Assembly (NCBI GenBank): GCA_964473365.1
Contig: CAYYOV010000005.1
Location: forward strand, 34,272 to 98,271
Length of the DNA: 64,000 nt
Direction: 5' to 3'
DNA from: 2-02-FULL-55-14 sp964473365
Lineage (GTDB): Bacteria; Bacteroidota; Ignavibacteria; UBA10030
A program made the translations under genes and the position numbers. Positions 1-9,035 of this stretch are shown in pieces. A model generated the notes under the pieces. The model saw nothing but the letters and a program-made list of their open reading frames with translations. It did not search any database and was not told where the DNA came from. Every line of letters starts with the position of its first letter. Position 1 is the stretch's first letter.

Positions 1-185
1 GAGCACTGGCGGAGCTGTTGGAGAAGCATCCCGGGAGTTGTCCGTGCTACTTCCACGTGACGGGTGGCGAGGCGAACGGAAAATCCCTATATTTATCGAG
101 AAAATTCACCGTCAATCCCGATCCCCGCTTCACGGAAGCGGTCCGCGGCCTGCTCGGCCCGGGTTCCGTCCGGCTGCAGGGGTGA
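1..185 (+). CDS. dnaE: C-terminal end of probable DNA polymerase III alpha subunit (5' partial)
   Basis: The window opens inside a reading frame (first full codon at 3) that ends with TGA at 183-185, about 60 codons. Its tail has a leucine-rich helix ending in KHPG, a CYFHV strand, and a KSLYLSRKFTVNP strand, which resembles the extreme C-terminus of the replicative polymerase subunit DnaE in Bacteroidota and Chlorobiota. In that group dnaE is often followed directly by trxA, as here (17 bases between stop and start). Only the tail is visible and no catalytic motif is present, so the call rests on a weak terminal match plus context. The true gene start lies outside the window. Confidence 0.6.
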   Translation, partial: ALAELLEKHPGSCPCYFHVTGGEANGKSLYLSRKFTVNPDPRFTEAVRGLLGPGSVRLQG

Positions 186-202
186 ACGAACAAGGAGATG
201 CC

Positions 203-526
203 ATGAAGCCGTTGGAAATGACCGATGCCAATTTTGACGCTGAGGTCCTGAAGTCTGAAGTCCCTGTCCTCGTCGATTTCTGGGCCGTGTGGTGCGGTCC
301 GTGCAAAATGATCGCGCCAACCGTCGAAGAACTCGCGAACGAATATCAGGGCAAGCTGAAAGTTGGCAAGGTCGATGTTGACCACAACCAACAGGTGGCG
401 ATGAAATTCGGCATCCGCTCCATCCCGACGCTTCTGGTGTTCAAGGGTGGGAAAGTTGTCGACCAGATCGTCGGCGCCGTTCCCAAGAAGGCCCTCGTCG
501 ACAAGGTCAGCAAACACCTAAATTGA
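203..526 (+). CDS. trxA: Thioredoxin
   Basis: A 107-residue cytoplasmic dithiol oxidoreductase that reduces protein disulfides using electrons from thioredoxin reductase. The redox centre WCGPC is at residues 30-34, preceded by the conserved DFWA strand, and the cis-proline is in the SIPT motif near residue 75. The length is typical of the family. The start at 203 is chosen because AAGGAG lies at 192-197 and the protein then begins at the usual point; an open frame extends upstream but overlaps the dnaE tail. A strong terminator follows at 541-583. Identification is secure. Confidence 0.97.
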   Translation: MKPLEMTDANFDAEVLKSEVPVLVDFWAVWCGPCKMIAPTVEELANEYQGKLKVGKVDVDHNQQVAMKFGIRSIPTLLVFKGGKVVDQIVGAVPKKALVDKVSKHLN

Positions 527-540
527 CGACCTGACATCTG

Positions 541-583
541 AATGCGAGATCGTCGGCAAGAGTGCCGCGGTCTCGCATTTTTG
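541..583 (+). terminator. Rho-independent terminator after trxA
   Basis: A long hairpin: 541-552 pairs with 568-579 (12 pairs including one G-T), with an inner CGGCA/TGCCG stem at 554-558 and 563-567, followed by a run of T from 578. It separates the dnaE-trxA unit from aspS. Confidence 0.85.
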
Positions 584-624
584 TTGGGATGATGAACTGA
601 ATCCTTTCGGAAAGAACCTCTGAC

Positions 625-2400
625 GTGATCACGTACCCGAAACGCACCCACACCTGCGGAGAATTGCGCGCATCGCACATCGGCCAGACAGTCACGCTGA
701 CCGGCTGGGTGCATGGCCGCCGGGACCTTGGCGGGCTCATTTTCATCGACCTCCGCGATCGATACGGCAAGACCCAGGTGGTCTTCGCGCCTCAGTTCAA
801 CGAGGCGACGTATGAGGCTGCAAAGGTCCTTCGGTCGGAGTTCGTCCTTTCTGTGACGGGTGTGGTCGCTCCTCGTCCCGCCGGACAGGAGAACACCGAC
901 ATGCCGACCGGCGCGATCGAGGTCGATATTCGCGAACTCTCCATCCTGAACAAGGCCGAGACGCCTCCGTTCGCGATCGAAGAAGAGAGTGAGGCGGGCG
1001 AAGACCTCCGGCTCAAATACCGATATCTGGATCTCCGGCGGCCCGACATGCAGCGCAACCTCTTGCTGCGGCACAAGGGCTATCAGGCGGTGCGGGCGTA
1101 CTACGACCGGAACAACTTCGTCGAAGTAGAGACGCCGATCCTGATGAAGAGCACGCCCGAAGGCGCGCGGGACTTCCTCGTCCCGAGCCGCTTTCACCCG
1201 GGCAAGTTCTACGCTCTACCGCAGTCACCACAGACGTACAAGCAGATCTTGATGGTAGCCGGGTTCGACCGCTACGTACAGATCGTCAAATGCTTCCGGG
1301 ATGAGGATCAGCGTGCGGATCGTCAGCTCGAATTCACGCAGATCGACGTGGAAATGTCCTTTGTCGATGAGGACGATATCATCGCAATGACCGAAGGATG
1401 TGTGACCGAGCTCTTTCAAAAGCTCATGAGCCTCGATGTGAAGGCGCCATTCCGGAGGCTGACGTACCAAGAGGCGATGGAGCGATACGGCAGCGACAAA
1501 CCCGATCTGCGGTTCGGGCTCGCGTTCAAGAATATCTCGGATGCGGTAAGGACTAGTACGTTCCGTGTATTCTCAGAGGCTGTCGCCGCAGGTGGAACGG
1601 TTTCTGCGATGGTGGTTCCCGGTCAGGCGACGATGTCGAGGAGCCAGATCGACGGACTGACGGAGTTCGTCAAGGCCCAAGGAGCCGGCGGTCTCGTGTG
1701 GCTGAAGGTCCAGACGGACAAGATCGACGGCAGCGTGGCGAAGGTGTTGGGGCCGGACGGGACGAAGCAGCTCGCCGACGCTTGCGACGCATCCCCAGGT
1801 GATCTGGTTCTCATCCTATCCGGACCGTGGAGCAAGACGCTGAACATCCTCGGAAACTTACGGCTTGAGGTCGCCCAGCGGCTCAAGCTGATCAAAGAAG
1901 GGACGTGGGAATTTCTGTGGGTCACAGATTTCCCATTGCTAGAGTATAGTGAAGAAGATAAGCGCTACGTGGCCGTGCACCATCCGTTCACGTCGCCGAA
2001 GCCGGAGGACGTGGGCCTGCTCGATTCCGAGCCGCTCAAAGCCCGCGCTCGGGCGTACGACCTTGTGCTGAACGGGAACGAGATCGCAGGAGGCAGTATC
2101 CGGATCTTCGATTCGGGACTGCAATCGAAGATGTTTCAGTTGCTCGGCATCGGTCCGGAGGAAGCCCAGCGCAAATTCGGGTTCATGCTCGATGCGTTCC
2201 GCTACGGCGCGCCACCCCATGGAGGCATCGCTTACGGCTTCGACCGGCTCATCATGCTCATGGCGAACCGGAAGTCTATTCGCGACGTCATCGCATTTCC
2301 AAAGACGAGCAGTGGACTTTCGCTCATGGACGACGCACCGTCGACGGTCGACGATCGCCAGCTGCAGGAACTAAAGATCCGCACGGACAACGCCTCGTGA
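625..2400 (+). CDS. aspS: Aspartyl-tRNA synthetase
   Basis: A 591-residue class II aminoacyl-tRNA synthetase that charges tRNA-Asp, of usual bacterial length. It has the N-terminal anticodon-binding OB fold (GWVHGRRDLGGLIF near residue 27), class II motif 2 in FRDEDQRADRQLEFTQID at about 224-241, a bacterial GAD insertion in the middle, and motif 3 GGIAYGFDRLIML at about 532-544. The start is GTG at 625, immediately before the conserved TYPKRTHTCGEL opening; no strong ribosome binding site is seen. The last four bases overlap the next gene (GTGA), so the two are probably translationally coupled. Confidence 0.96.
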   Translation: MITYPKRTHTCGELRASHIGQTVTLTGWVHGRRDLGGLIFIDLRDRYGKTQVVFAPQFNEATYEAAKVLRSEFVLSVTGVVAPRPAGQENTDMPTGAIEVDIRELSILNKAETPPFAIEEESEAGEDLRLKYRYLDLRRPDMQRNLLLRHKGYQAVRAYYDRNNFVEVETPILMKSTPEGARDFLVPSRFHPGKFYALPQSPQTYKQILMVAGFDRYVQIVKCFRDEDQRADRQLEFTQIDVEMSFVDEDDIIAMTEGCVTELFQKLMSLDVKAPFRRLTYQEAMERYGSDKPDLRFGLAFKNISDAVRTSTFRVFSEAVAAGGTVSAMVVPGQATMSRSQIDGLTEFVKAQGAGGLVWLKVQTDKIDGSVAKVLGPDGTKQLADACDASPGDLVLILSGPWSKTLNILGNLRLEVAQRLKLIKEGTWEFLWVTDFPLLEYSEEDKRYVAVHHPFTSPKPEDVGLLDSEPLKARARAYDLVLNGNEIAGGSIRIFDSGLQSKMFQLLGIGPEEAQRKFGFMLDAFRYGAPPHGGIAYGFDRLIMLMANRKSIRDVIAFPKTSSGLSLMDDAPSTVDDRQLQELKIRTDNAS

Positions 2401-3758
2401 AAGACCGCATCCGCATCGCGTCGGGTCAGGGCTTCTGGGGAGACCTCCCATCGGCCCCGCTCGATCAGGCCACCCGTGGCCCGATCGACTACCTCGTGCT
2501 GGACTATCTGGCGGAGGTAACGATGTCGATCCTGCGGAAGCAGATGCGCCGTGACCCGAAGTTGGGATACGCCAAGGACCTCGTGCCGCTGATGCGTTCA
2601 CTCATTCCGTTGATGGCCGACCGTGGCTTTCGGGTGGTGACGAACGGAGGCGGGGTGAACCCGCATGCGTGTGCCGCGGCCATCATGGAAGAGGCGCGCC
2701 GGCAGGGTCGTACGGGATTCAAAGTGGGGATCGTCTCAGGCGATGATATCCTCGACCGCGTCGATGAATTGCAGGGGAAGGGGGTCCTGCTAGCCAACAT
2801 GGAGACTGGCGCGCCTGTCTCGACCGTGCGCGACCGGTTGCAGAGCGCCAACGTCTATTTTGGTGCGGCCCCCATCGTCGAAGCGCTGTCGCGCGGCGCG
2901 AACGTCGTCATCACCGGCCGGACGACGGATACGGGGTTGACCCTGGCCCCCATGATCCACGAATTCGGGTGGCGGCTCGATGATTGGAACCGGCTCGCAG
3001 CCGGCACGGTGGCGGGGCATATTCTCGAATGCGGCGGGCAGGCAAGCGGCGGAAATTTTCTGGGAGACTGGCGGGCTGTCCCGGATCTGTCGGACATCGG
3101 ATTTCCGATCGCCGAAGCGACATCCGACGGTCGAGTGGTCATCACAAAGCACGAGGGGACCGGAGGGCTCGTCTCCTCCGCAACCGTAAAGGAGCAGCTG
3201 CTGTACGAGATCGGCGACCCACGAACGTACATCACTCCTGATTGCATCGCAGATTTCACGTCGATCCATGTAGAGGAAGAGGCGCGGAACCGCGTCGCCG
3301 TCAACGGGGTGCAAGGCCGTCCGGCGACGGACTCATACAAGGTTTCCATGGCGTACCTCGACGGCTACACGGCGTTCGGCACCCTGACCTATGCCTGGCC
3401 CGACGCGGTCGAGAAGGCCCGGGCCGCCGACCGGATCCTGCGTGGTCGGCTCGAAAAGGCCGGATTGCGCTTTGAAGAGATACGAACGGAATTCCTTGGC
3501 CACTCGTCGAGTCACGGTCATTTGTCGCGTTCCTCGGACGACCCGGAAGAAGTTCTGCTTCGCATTGGGGTGAGGGGCGCAGACGCTGTGGCAGTCGAAC
3601 GTTTTGGGATGGAACTCGCTCCGCTCATCCTGACGGGGCCGCCGTCTGTCACAGGTTTTGCTGGTGGACGGCCCAAGGCGAGCGAGGTCGTCTCGTACTG
3701 GCCCGCACTCATACCGAAATCCGCGGTCAAGCCGGTCATCGAGATCGTCGAGGCATAA
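2397..3758 (+). CDS. AtuA-family (DUF1446) protein
   Basis: A 453-residue protein recognised by its N-terminal SGQGFWGD motif and the GPIDYLVLDYLAEVTMSIL block typical of the DUF1446/AtuA family. AtuA is named from the acyclic terpene utilization cluster of Pseudomonas, but the biochemical role of the family is not settled. Other conserved-looking glycine-rich stretches are TNGGGVNP near residue 82 and GRTTDTGLTLAP near 173. It starts with GTG inside the aspS stop (GTGA overlap). The companion small domain that is fused to the C-terminus in many relatives is encoded separately just downstream at 3866-4219. No substrate can be inferred from the neighbours. Confidence 0.85.
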   Translation: MKDRIRIASGQGFWGDLPSAPLDQATRGPIDYLVLDYLAEVTMSILRKQMRRDPKLGYAKDLVPLMRSLIPLMADRGFRVVTNGGGVNPHACAAAIMEEARRQGRTGFKVGIVSGDDILDRVDELQGKGVLLANMETGAPVSTVRDRLQSANVYFGAAPIVEALSRGANVVITGRTTDTGLTLAPMIHEFGWRLDDWNRLAAGTVAGHILECGGQASGGNFLGDWRAVPDLSDIGFPIAEATSDGRVVITKHEGTGGLVSSATVKEQLLYEIGDPRTYITPDCIADFTSIHVEEEARNRVAVNGVQGRPATDSYKVSMAYLDGYTAFGTLTYAWPDAVEKARAADRILRGRLEKAGLRFEEIRTEFLGHSSSHGHLSRSSDDPEEVLLRIGVRGADAVAVERFGMELAPLILTGPPSVTGFAGGRPKASEVVSYWPALIPKSAVKPVIEIVEA

Positions 3759-3865
3759 CGATCTGACAATGGCCGCCGCAGTTCGTTGGGAAGAATCTGA
3801 GGCAACAGGATGTGATCGCATGGCAAGCACGTCACTCGAGCATGGCTCTGGAGGATGCACGCAGA

Positions 3866-4219
3866 ATGCGCGTTCGACTTTTTGATCTGTGCCACGGCCG
3901 TTCCGGCGACAAAGGCGACACTGCGAACGTCGGCATCATCGCCCGAAAGCCGGAGTACTATCCGGTCATCCGCGATCACCTCACAGCTGATATTGTCAAA
4001 GCGCATTTCGGTGACCTGGTCCTCGGACAGGTGGAGCGATTCGAGCTGCCCAATCTGGGAGCCCTCAACTTTTTGTTGCATCAGGCACTCGGAGGCGGCG
4101 GTACTCGATCTCTGAAGAACGACGCGCAGGGCAAGACCCTGGCAGCGGCGCTCTTGCGGATGGAATTGGAGATCCCGGATTCCTCAGCTCCGCGAGAGCT
4201 CAAGACATCGTCACGCTGA
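3866..4219 (+). CDS. AtuA-like small domain protein
   Basis: A 117-residue protein matching the small alpha/beta domain that follows DUF1446 in many genomes; the HGRSGDKGDTANVGIIAR stretch near residues 8-25 is characteristic, and so is the C-terminal ALGGGGTRSLKNDAQGKTLAAAL. The start ATG at 3866 is chosen because GGAGG lies at 3850-3854 and the protein then begins at the conserved RLFDLCHGRSGDKGD strand; in-frame GTG 3812 and ATG 3842 are alternatives. It lies 107 bases after its partner and probably forms a complex with it. Function unknown. Confidence 0.8.
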   Translation: MRVRLFDLCHGRSGDKGDTANVGIIARKPEYYPVIRDHLTADIVKAHFGDLVLGQVERFELPNLGALNFLLHQALGGGGTRSLKNDAQGKTLAAALLRMELEIPDSSAPRELKTSSR

Positions 4220-4314
4220 GGTTCTGGCGGACCGAGCGTAGATAGCCTCATCGCATTTCCCTCCGCACGTGTTACGAATGATCGGCCCGAAGGGCCATTG
4301 GAACGATACGGCAC

Positions 4315-5418
4315 ATGCTTAGCGACCTGACAGAACGATTGGATGAACACCGGCATCGGATCGAGGACTTGCGCGGATTTCTCGCTCTGGCCAAGCTACG
4401 CGACGAGCTCGCCGCTCTTGAAGCGAAAACGACGACCCCGGAGTTTTGGAACGACAACGTTGCCGCGCAGAAGGTGATCTCCCAGGTCAACGAGCTGAAA
4501 GGTTGGATCGACGGCTGGCAGGGGCTCGACAAGGCAGAACGCGACCTCCGGGAGCTGATCCATATGGCCGAGGAGGCCGGCGACGACTCGATGCGCGGTG
4601 ATGTCGAGCATGAGCTGGAAGATCTGGAGCGACGGGTCGCCGAACTCGAGCTGCGGAACATGTTGCGCAGCCCGGATGATGAAAAGAATGCCTTGCTCAC
4701 GATCCACTCCGGCGCTGGCGGGACGGAGGCGCAGGATTGGGCCGAGATGCTCCTTCGGATGTATACCCGATGGTGCGAGCGCAACGGCTACAAGGTCTCG
4801 CTCGCAGATCTGCAGGAGGGTGAAGGGGCCGGCATCAAGAGCGCGACCATGGAGGTCATCGGAAAGTACGCCTACGGATATCTGAAAGCGGAAAGCGGTG
4901 TGCATAGGCTGGTCCGGATCTCGCCGTATGACGCCAACGCTCGACGACACACGTCGTTTGCCTCCGTCTACGTCTATCCCGAGCTCGAGGACGACGTCGA
5001 GATCGAGATCAATCCTGCGGACCTCAAGATCGACACCTACCGGTCCGGGGGCAAAGGGGGACAGAACGTCAACAAGGTCGAAACGGCGGTTCGGATCACG
5101 CACGTACCGAGCGGCATTGTCGTGGCCTGTCAGCAGGAGCGGTCGCAGTTTCAGAACCGCGAACGTGCCATGAAGATGCTGAAGTCGCGCCTCTACCAAC
5201 AGCGTCGGGAAGAGGAGGAGGCACGCCTCGCATCGATCGAAAGCACGAAAAAGAAGATCGAGTGGGGGAGCCAGATCCGGTCGTACACGTTCCAGCCATA
5301 CCAGCTGGTCAAAGACCACCGGACGAACACTGAGACGGGCGACGTGCAGGCGGTGATGGACGGATCGATCGATGTCTTCATCAAAAGTTACCTGATGGAT
5401 TCTGCGGTCCAGAAATGA
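4315..5418 (+). CDS. prfB: Peptide chain release factor 2
   Basis: A 367-residue class I release factor that reads UGA/UAA and triggers peptidyl-tRNA hydrolysis. The GGQ motif is at residues 248-250. The stop-codon reading tripeptide is S203-P204-Y205 in place of the SPF of E. coli RF2. The region around codons 20-27 (LRGFLALAK) lines up with the frameshift site of E. coli prfB but contains no TGA, so the gene is read in one frame without the programmed +1 shift. The end overlaps the next gene by ATGA. A small GGCCC-GAA-GGGCC hairpin lies upstream near 4284-4297. Confidence 0.96.
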   Translation: MLSDLTERLDEHRHRIEDLRGFLALAKLRDELAALEAKTTTPEFWNDNVAAQKVISQVNELKGWIDGWQGLDKAERDLRELIHMAEEAGDDSMRGDVEHELEDLERRVAELELRNMLRSPDDEKNALLTIHSGAGGTEAQDWAEMLLRMYTRWCERNGYKVSLADLQEGEGAGIKSATMEVIGKYAYGYLKAESGVHRLVRISPYDANARRHTSFASVYVYPELEDDVEIEINPADLKIDTYRSGGKGGQNVNKVETAVRITHVPSGIVVACQQERSQFQNRERAMKMLKSRLYQQRREEEEARLASIESTKKKIEWGSQIRSYTFQPYQLVKDHRTNTETGDVQAVMDGSIDVFIKSYLMDSAVQK

Positions 5419-6662
5419 GTCCAACTCCCCGACGTCGGCGAAATCGGGTCCACCGCTGGATCGCTCTCCGCCATCTCACCTCCCGCAGCAACCGCGGCTT
5501 CCTGTCGTTCATCACGCTCATCGCCATGGCGGGTGTCACGCTCGGCGTGGCGTCCCTCATCATCACCCTCTCGATCCTGAACGGCTTTGAGACCACGATC
5601 CATCGGAACGTTGTCGCCTTCACGGCCCATCTACAGCTCTTCGCATTCCAGAATCAACTTCTTCCCGACCCGGAGGGGACGATCCGCGCGGTCACGGAAC
5701 GGTATCCCGAGGTTTCCGCGATGGCTCCGTATGTGACCAGGGAGGGAATGGCACGTTCGGACCATGACGTTGACGGGGTCTTGATCAAGGGGGTCGATCC
5801 CACGAACGATATCTCGGCTGCTCGCACGCGGCTCGTCGAAGGTGCGTATGACCTGGCCGAGCGAGACTCCGGACTCCAATCGGTCATCATCGGCAAGCGG
5901 CTGGCCGAGAAGTTACGCGCGTCGGTCGGCGACCGCATCCTGTTGTATGCGCTCGGCGGCTCGACGATCTCGATCGGACAGACACGGATCCTGCAGGTGA
6001 TCGTCCGGGGGATCTACGAGACCGGCATGGCGGACTACGACGGGTCCGTCGTGTATATCGATCTGCGCAATGCTCAGCGATTGTTCCAGATCGGCCGCAC
6101 CGTGTCGGGCTTCGATGTGCTCGTGACCGACCTGTCCGTCGTCGAGACGCTGGCGCGGGAGGTTCCGGAATTCTTAGGGTATCCGTACTACGCACGGACG
6201 ATGTATCAACAATACCGGAATCTGTTCACCTGGGTCCAGCTGCAGAAGAAGCCTATCCCGGTGATCCTGGGACTCATCATCATTGTCGCGACGGTCAACA
6301 TCATCGGAACATTGTTGATGATGGTGATGGAGAAGGCGCGTGAGATCGGGACGCTTCGGACGTTGGGGATGTCGCGCAAGATGATCGTGCGGATCTTCCA
6401 ATGGAAGGGAATGATCATCGGCATCGTCGGCACCGTGCTGGGCAATGTGATCGCATACGGGCTGTGCTGGGTTGAATTGACGTATCGGCTCTTTCCGCTC
6501 CCGTCCGGTGTCTATTTCATGACGCACGTCCCGATCCAGATGTCTGTCTGGGATTTTGCGCTGGTGAGCGGCCTGTCGCTGGGGATGTGCTACGTGGCGT
6601 CGGTCTTTCCAGCACGCATCGCCGCCTCACTGGACCCGTTGCGCACCCTTCGGTTCTCCTGA
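5415..6662 (+). CDS. LolC/LolE-family lipoprotein export permease
   Basis: A 415-residue FtsX-like permease of the LolCDE type, which extracts lipoproteins from the inner membrane for transfer to the outer membrane. The N-terminus has an ALRHL motif followed by a membrane segment around residues 33-58, then a large periplasmic domain (about 60-275), and three further membrane segments in the FtsX domain (about 285-405) with the conserved EKAREIGTLRTLGMS loop. It starts with ATGA overlap to prfB and ends overlapping the second permease (TGATG). With the next two genes it forms a complete LolC/E-LolE-LolD set. Which of the two permeases corresponds to LolC or LolE cannot be told. Confidence 0.9.
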   Translation: MSPTPRRRRNRVHRWIALRHLTSRSNRGFLSFITLIAMAGVTLGVASLIITLSILNGFETTIHRNVVAFTAHLQLFAFQNQLLPDPEGTIRAVTERYPEVSAMAPYVTREGMARSDHDVDGVLIKGVDPTNDISAARTRLVEGAYDLAERDSGLQSVIIGKRLAEKLRASVGDRILLYALGGSTISIGQTRILQVIVRGIYETGMADYDGSVVYIDLRNAQRLFQIGRTVSGFDVLVTDLSVVETLAREVPEFLGYPYYARTMYQQYRNLFTWVQLQKKPIPVILGLIIIVATVNIIGTLLMMVMEKAREIGTLRTLGMSRKMIVRIFQWKGMIIGIVGTVLGNVIAYGLCWVELTYRLFPLPSGVYFMTHVPIQMSVWDFALVSGLSLGMCYVASVFPARIAASLDPLRTLRFS

Positions 6663-7888
6663 TGCGCTACGAGACCTTTATAGCGCTTCGGTATCTCCGG
6701 TCGCGACGGACCTTCGGGTTCGTGACGTTGATCTCGGTCATCTCGGTCGCTGGGATCACGATCGGCGTGGCGGCGCTCATCATTGTCCTGTCGGTCTTTA
6801 ACGGGTTCAGCGGACTCGTAACGACCATCCTCACGTCGTTCGATCCGCATGTCCGTATCGAACGACCGGAACGATCGACGGCGGCTTCATATGGTCCCAT
6901 CCTGACGGCCTTGCCTGAGTTCGCCGAGGTCCGCGGCGCATCGCAATTCGTCGGCGGCAAAGCGCTCGTGATCATGCGGAACGCGACCCGTGTCGTGAAC
7001 GTCAAAGGTGTCGATCCGGCAACTGTTGACAGTGTCTCGGGGCTCAAAGACAAGATCGTCCTGGGCGAGCCCTTGCAGTCGAAACCGGGGGTCCCGGGGA
7101 TCATCCTGGGAATGACGCTCGCCGATCGGTTGGGAGCCGTCGTCGGTGACACGCTGGCTATTGTGAGCCCGGCAGCGGCCATGCCTGCGATCGCTCAACT
7201 CGGGATGCCGCTCATCCGCAGGTTCGTCGTGCAGGCGTTGTATGAGTCGAACAACAAAGACTATGATTCCTTCTATGCGTTCGTCACGCTGGCGAGCGCA
7301 CAAGACCTCCTGCGGACGGGCGAGTTGATCGACGGCATTGACCTTCGGTTGTCGTCGATCTCGGAAGCGGGACGGCTGAAGAACCAGCTGGAGGAACGGT
7401 TCGGGTCGAGCATCCGGGTGTTGACATGGTATGACCTGCATCGCGAATTGTACTCGGTGATGCAGATCGAGCGTTGGGCGGCGTATGTGATCCTGTCGCT
7501 CATCATCGCCGTGGCGTCATTCAACCTGCTGGGTTCGCTCACGATGACGGTGATCGAAAAGACGCGGGATGTGGGCATCCTCAAGACAATGGGGGCAAGC
7601 GCCACAAGCGTATCCAGGATCTTTCTCGGACAGGGGATCATGGTCGGCGTGGTCGGAACGGTCCTCGGCACGGGACTGGGCCTGCTCGTCGTCTGGATGC
7701 AGGAGCAGTATCATCTCTTCCCGCTCGACCCGACGGTCTACATCATCAGTGCTCTGCCGGTCGAGGTCCGATGGACCGACATCCTTGTGGTCGCACTGGC
7801 GGCGATCGGCCTCTCGGCATTGGCCGCTCGATCCCCCGCCAGGCGTGCGGCACGTCTTATTCCTGTGGAGGCCATTCGATGGGAGTGA
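6662..7888 (+). CDS. LolC/LolE-family lipoprotein export permease (second)
   Basis: A 408-residue paralogue of the preceding gene with the same architecture: RYLRSRRTFGFVTLIS followed by a first membrane segment, a periplasmic domain, and three C-terminal membrane segments with EKTRDVGILKTMGAS in the cytoplasmic loop. The start ATG at 6662 shares one base with the preceding stop and places MRYETFIALRYL at the N-terminus as in relatives; the longer frame from 6587 overlaps the first gene and is rejected. It acts as the partner permease in a LolCDE-like complex with the ATPase encoded next. Confidence 0.9.
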   Translation: MRYETFIALRYLRSRRTFGFVTLISVISVAGITIGVAALIIVLSVFNGFSGLVTTILTSFDPHVRIERPERSTAASYGPILTALPEFAEVRGASQFVGGKALVIMRNATRVVNVKGVDPATVDSVSGLKDKIVLGEPLQSKPGVPGIILGMTLADRLGAVVGDTLAIVSPAAAMPAIAQLGMPLIRRFVVQALYESNNKDYDSFYAFVTLASAQDLLRTGELIDGIDLRLSSISEAGRLKNQLEERFGSSIRVLTWYDLHRELYSVMQIERWAAYVILSLIIAVASFNLLGSLTMTVIEKTRDVGILKTMGASATSVSRIFLGQGIMVGVVGTVLGTGLGLLVVWMQEQYHLFPLDPTVYIISALPVEVRWTDILVVALAAIGLSALAARSPARRAARLIPVEAIRWE

Positions 7889-8580
7889 CGCGGCGTCAGG
7901 TCCTCGTTCGGACCGAGAATCTCTGGAAGGAATACCGCACCGGGAAGGACCAGACACTTCAGGTCCTGCGCGGGGTGGAACTTGAAGTGAAGGCAGGGGA
8001 GATCGTCGCGATCGTCGGTCCTTCGGGCTCGGGCAAAAGCACGCTCCTCCATCTCCTTGGCGGGCTTGATCGCCCAACGCTGGGGCGCGTCTTTCTGAGC
8101 GAGAGGGATGTGTTCGCGATCCCGGAAGAGGACCTTGTGGCCTTTCGGAACACATCGCTCGGATTCGTCTTTCAATTCCATCATCTCCTGCCGGAATTCT
8201 CCGCGTTGGAGAATGTCTGCATGCCTTCGCTGATCGCCGGGAACGCCATGTCGAGCGCACGCATCCGCGCCGAGCGGCTGCTCACGGACGTCGGGCTTGA
8301 AGCCAGATTTCATCATCCGCCGTCGGAGTTGTCCGGGGGAGAGCAGCAACGCGTCGCCGTGGCGAGAGCGCTGATGAACGAGCCGGAACTCGTGCTCGCC
8401 GACGAGCCCTCCGGAAATCTCGACGAGGACAACGGGTCCCAGCTCCACCGGCTCTTGTTCAAGTTGTCCCGCGACCATGGGTTGACGATCGTCGTCGCAA
8501 CGCACAACCAGGACCTGATGAAGAAAGCCGATCGGGTGATGCGGCTGCATGACGGCAAGCTTGTCCAGGCGCGACACTAG
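7879..8580 (+). CDS. lolD: Lipoprotein-releasing ABC transporter ATPase LolD
   Basis: A 233-residue ABC ATPase. Walker A GPSGSGKS is at residues 47-54, the signature is LSGGEQQR, Walker B with the switch region is LVLADEPSGNLD, and the H-loop is in VVATHNQ. FQFHHLLPEFSALENV after the Q-loop is typical of LolD and MacB-type ATPases. The ATG at 7879 overlaps the permease stop by 10 bases; GTG at 7885, giving a GTGA overlap, is an alternative. It powers the two permeases upstream. Confidence 0.94.
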   Translation: MGVTRRQVLVRTENLWKEYRTGKDQTLQVLRGVELEVKAGEIVAIVGPSGSGKSTLLHLLGGLDRPTLGRVFLSERDVFAIPEEDLVAFRNTSLGFVFQFHHLLPEFSALENVCMPSLIAGNAMSSARIRAERLLTDVGLEARFHHPPSELSGGEQQRVAVARALMNEPELVLADEPSGNLDEDNGSQLHRLLFKLSRDHGLTIVVATHNQDLMKKADRVMRLHDGKLVQARH

Positions 8581-8640
8581 AGTTCCATCGATCGTGGGGG
8601 GAGGTCCCAAGCGAAGACCGCATGTGAGCCGCCACCTCGC

Positions 8641-8671
8641 TTGACAACGCACTGAATTCGCGGTACCTTTG
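8641..8671 (+). promoter_or_regulatory. Promoter upstream of the DUF3098 gene
   Basis: TTGACA at 8641-8646, a 17-base spacer, and TACCTTTG at 8664-8671. The -10 fits the Bacteroidota form TAnnTTTG. Confidence 0.7.
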
Positions 8672-8711
8672 TTGGTCGGATCGTACACATTTGACATCTT
8701 TCTACGAACTC

Positions 8712-8984
8712 ATGGCCAAATCCGAACAGCGCCCTACCACTCGAAAACGTCAAGCTCCAGAAGCATTGCCGTTCACGCGTGTGAACTACCAGATCATGAT
8801 CGGCGGGTTGGTGCTGATCCTCGCCGGCTACGTGGCGCTTTCCCAGGAACCCTGGGATGGGTTCATGCCGCTCGTTGTGGCCCCGATCCTGTTGCTCCTT
8901 GGCTACGTTGTGGTGATCCCGTTCGGCATCCTGTATCGTTCGAAGAAGGAAGAAGCGGCGGTCGAGACGGTCGAGCAAGCCTGA
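8712..8984 (+). CDS. DUF3098 small membrane protein
   Basis: A 90-residue protein with a basic N-terminus (KSEQRPTTRKRQ), a short FTRVNYQIM lead, and two predicted membrane helices: about residues 28-45 and 55-75. The layout matches DUF3098, a family found mainly in Bacteroidota and relatives, often close to cell-division or export permease genes. Start ATG 8712 is preferred; a TTG at 8691 is possible. It follows the Lol genes but has its own promoter, so it is probably a separate unit. Function unknown. Confidence 0.75.
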   Translation: MAKSEQRPTTRKRQAPEALPFTRVNYQIMIGGLVLILAGYVALSQEPWDGFMPLVVAPILLLLGYVVVIPFGILYRSKKEEAAVETVEQA

Positions 8985-8987
8985 CCG

Positions 8988-9018
8988 TTGGAAGTCGGGT
9001 CATTTCTGTGTACTTTAC
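8988..9018 (+). promoter_or_regulatory. Promoter of the tRNA pair
   Basis: TTGGAA at 8988-8993, a 17-base spacer, and TACTTTAC at 9011-9018. The predicted start (about 9023-9025) is roughly 12 bases before the first base of tRNA-Lys. Confidence 0.7.
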
Positions 9019-9035
9019 CCTCCAGTTGTCATGGA

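Noticed and set aside
4372..4395. RF2 programmed frameshift site
   Set aside because: No in-frame TGA; the frame is continuous through the homologous region.
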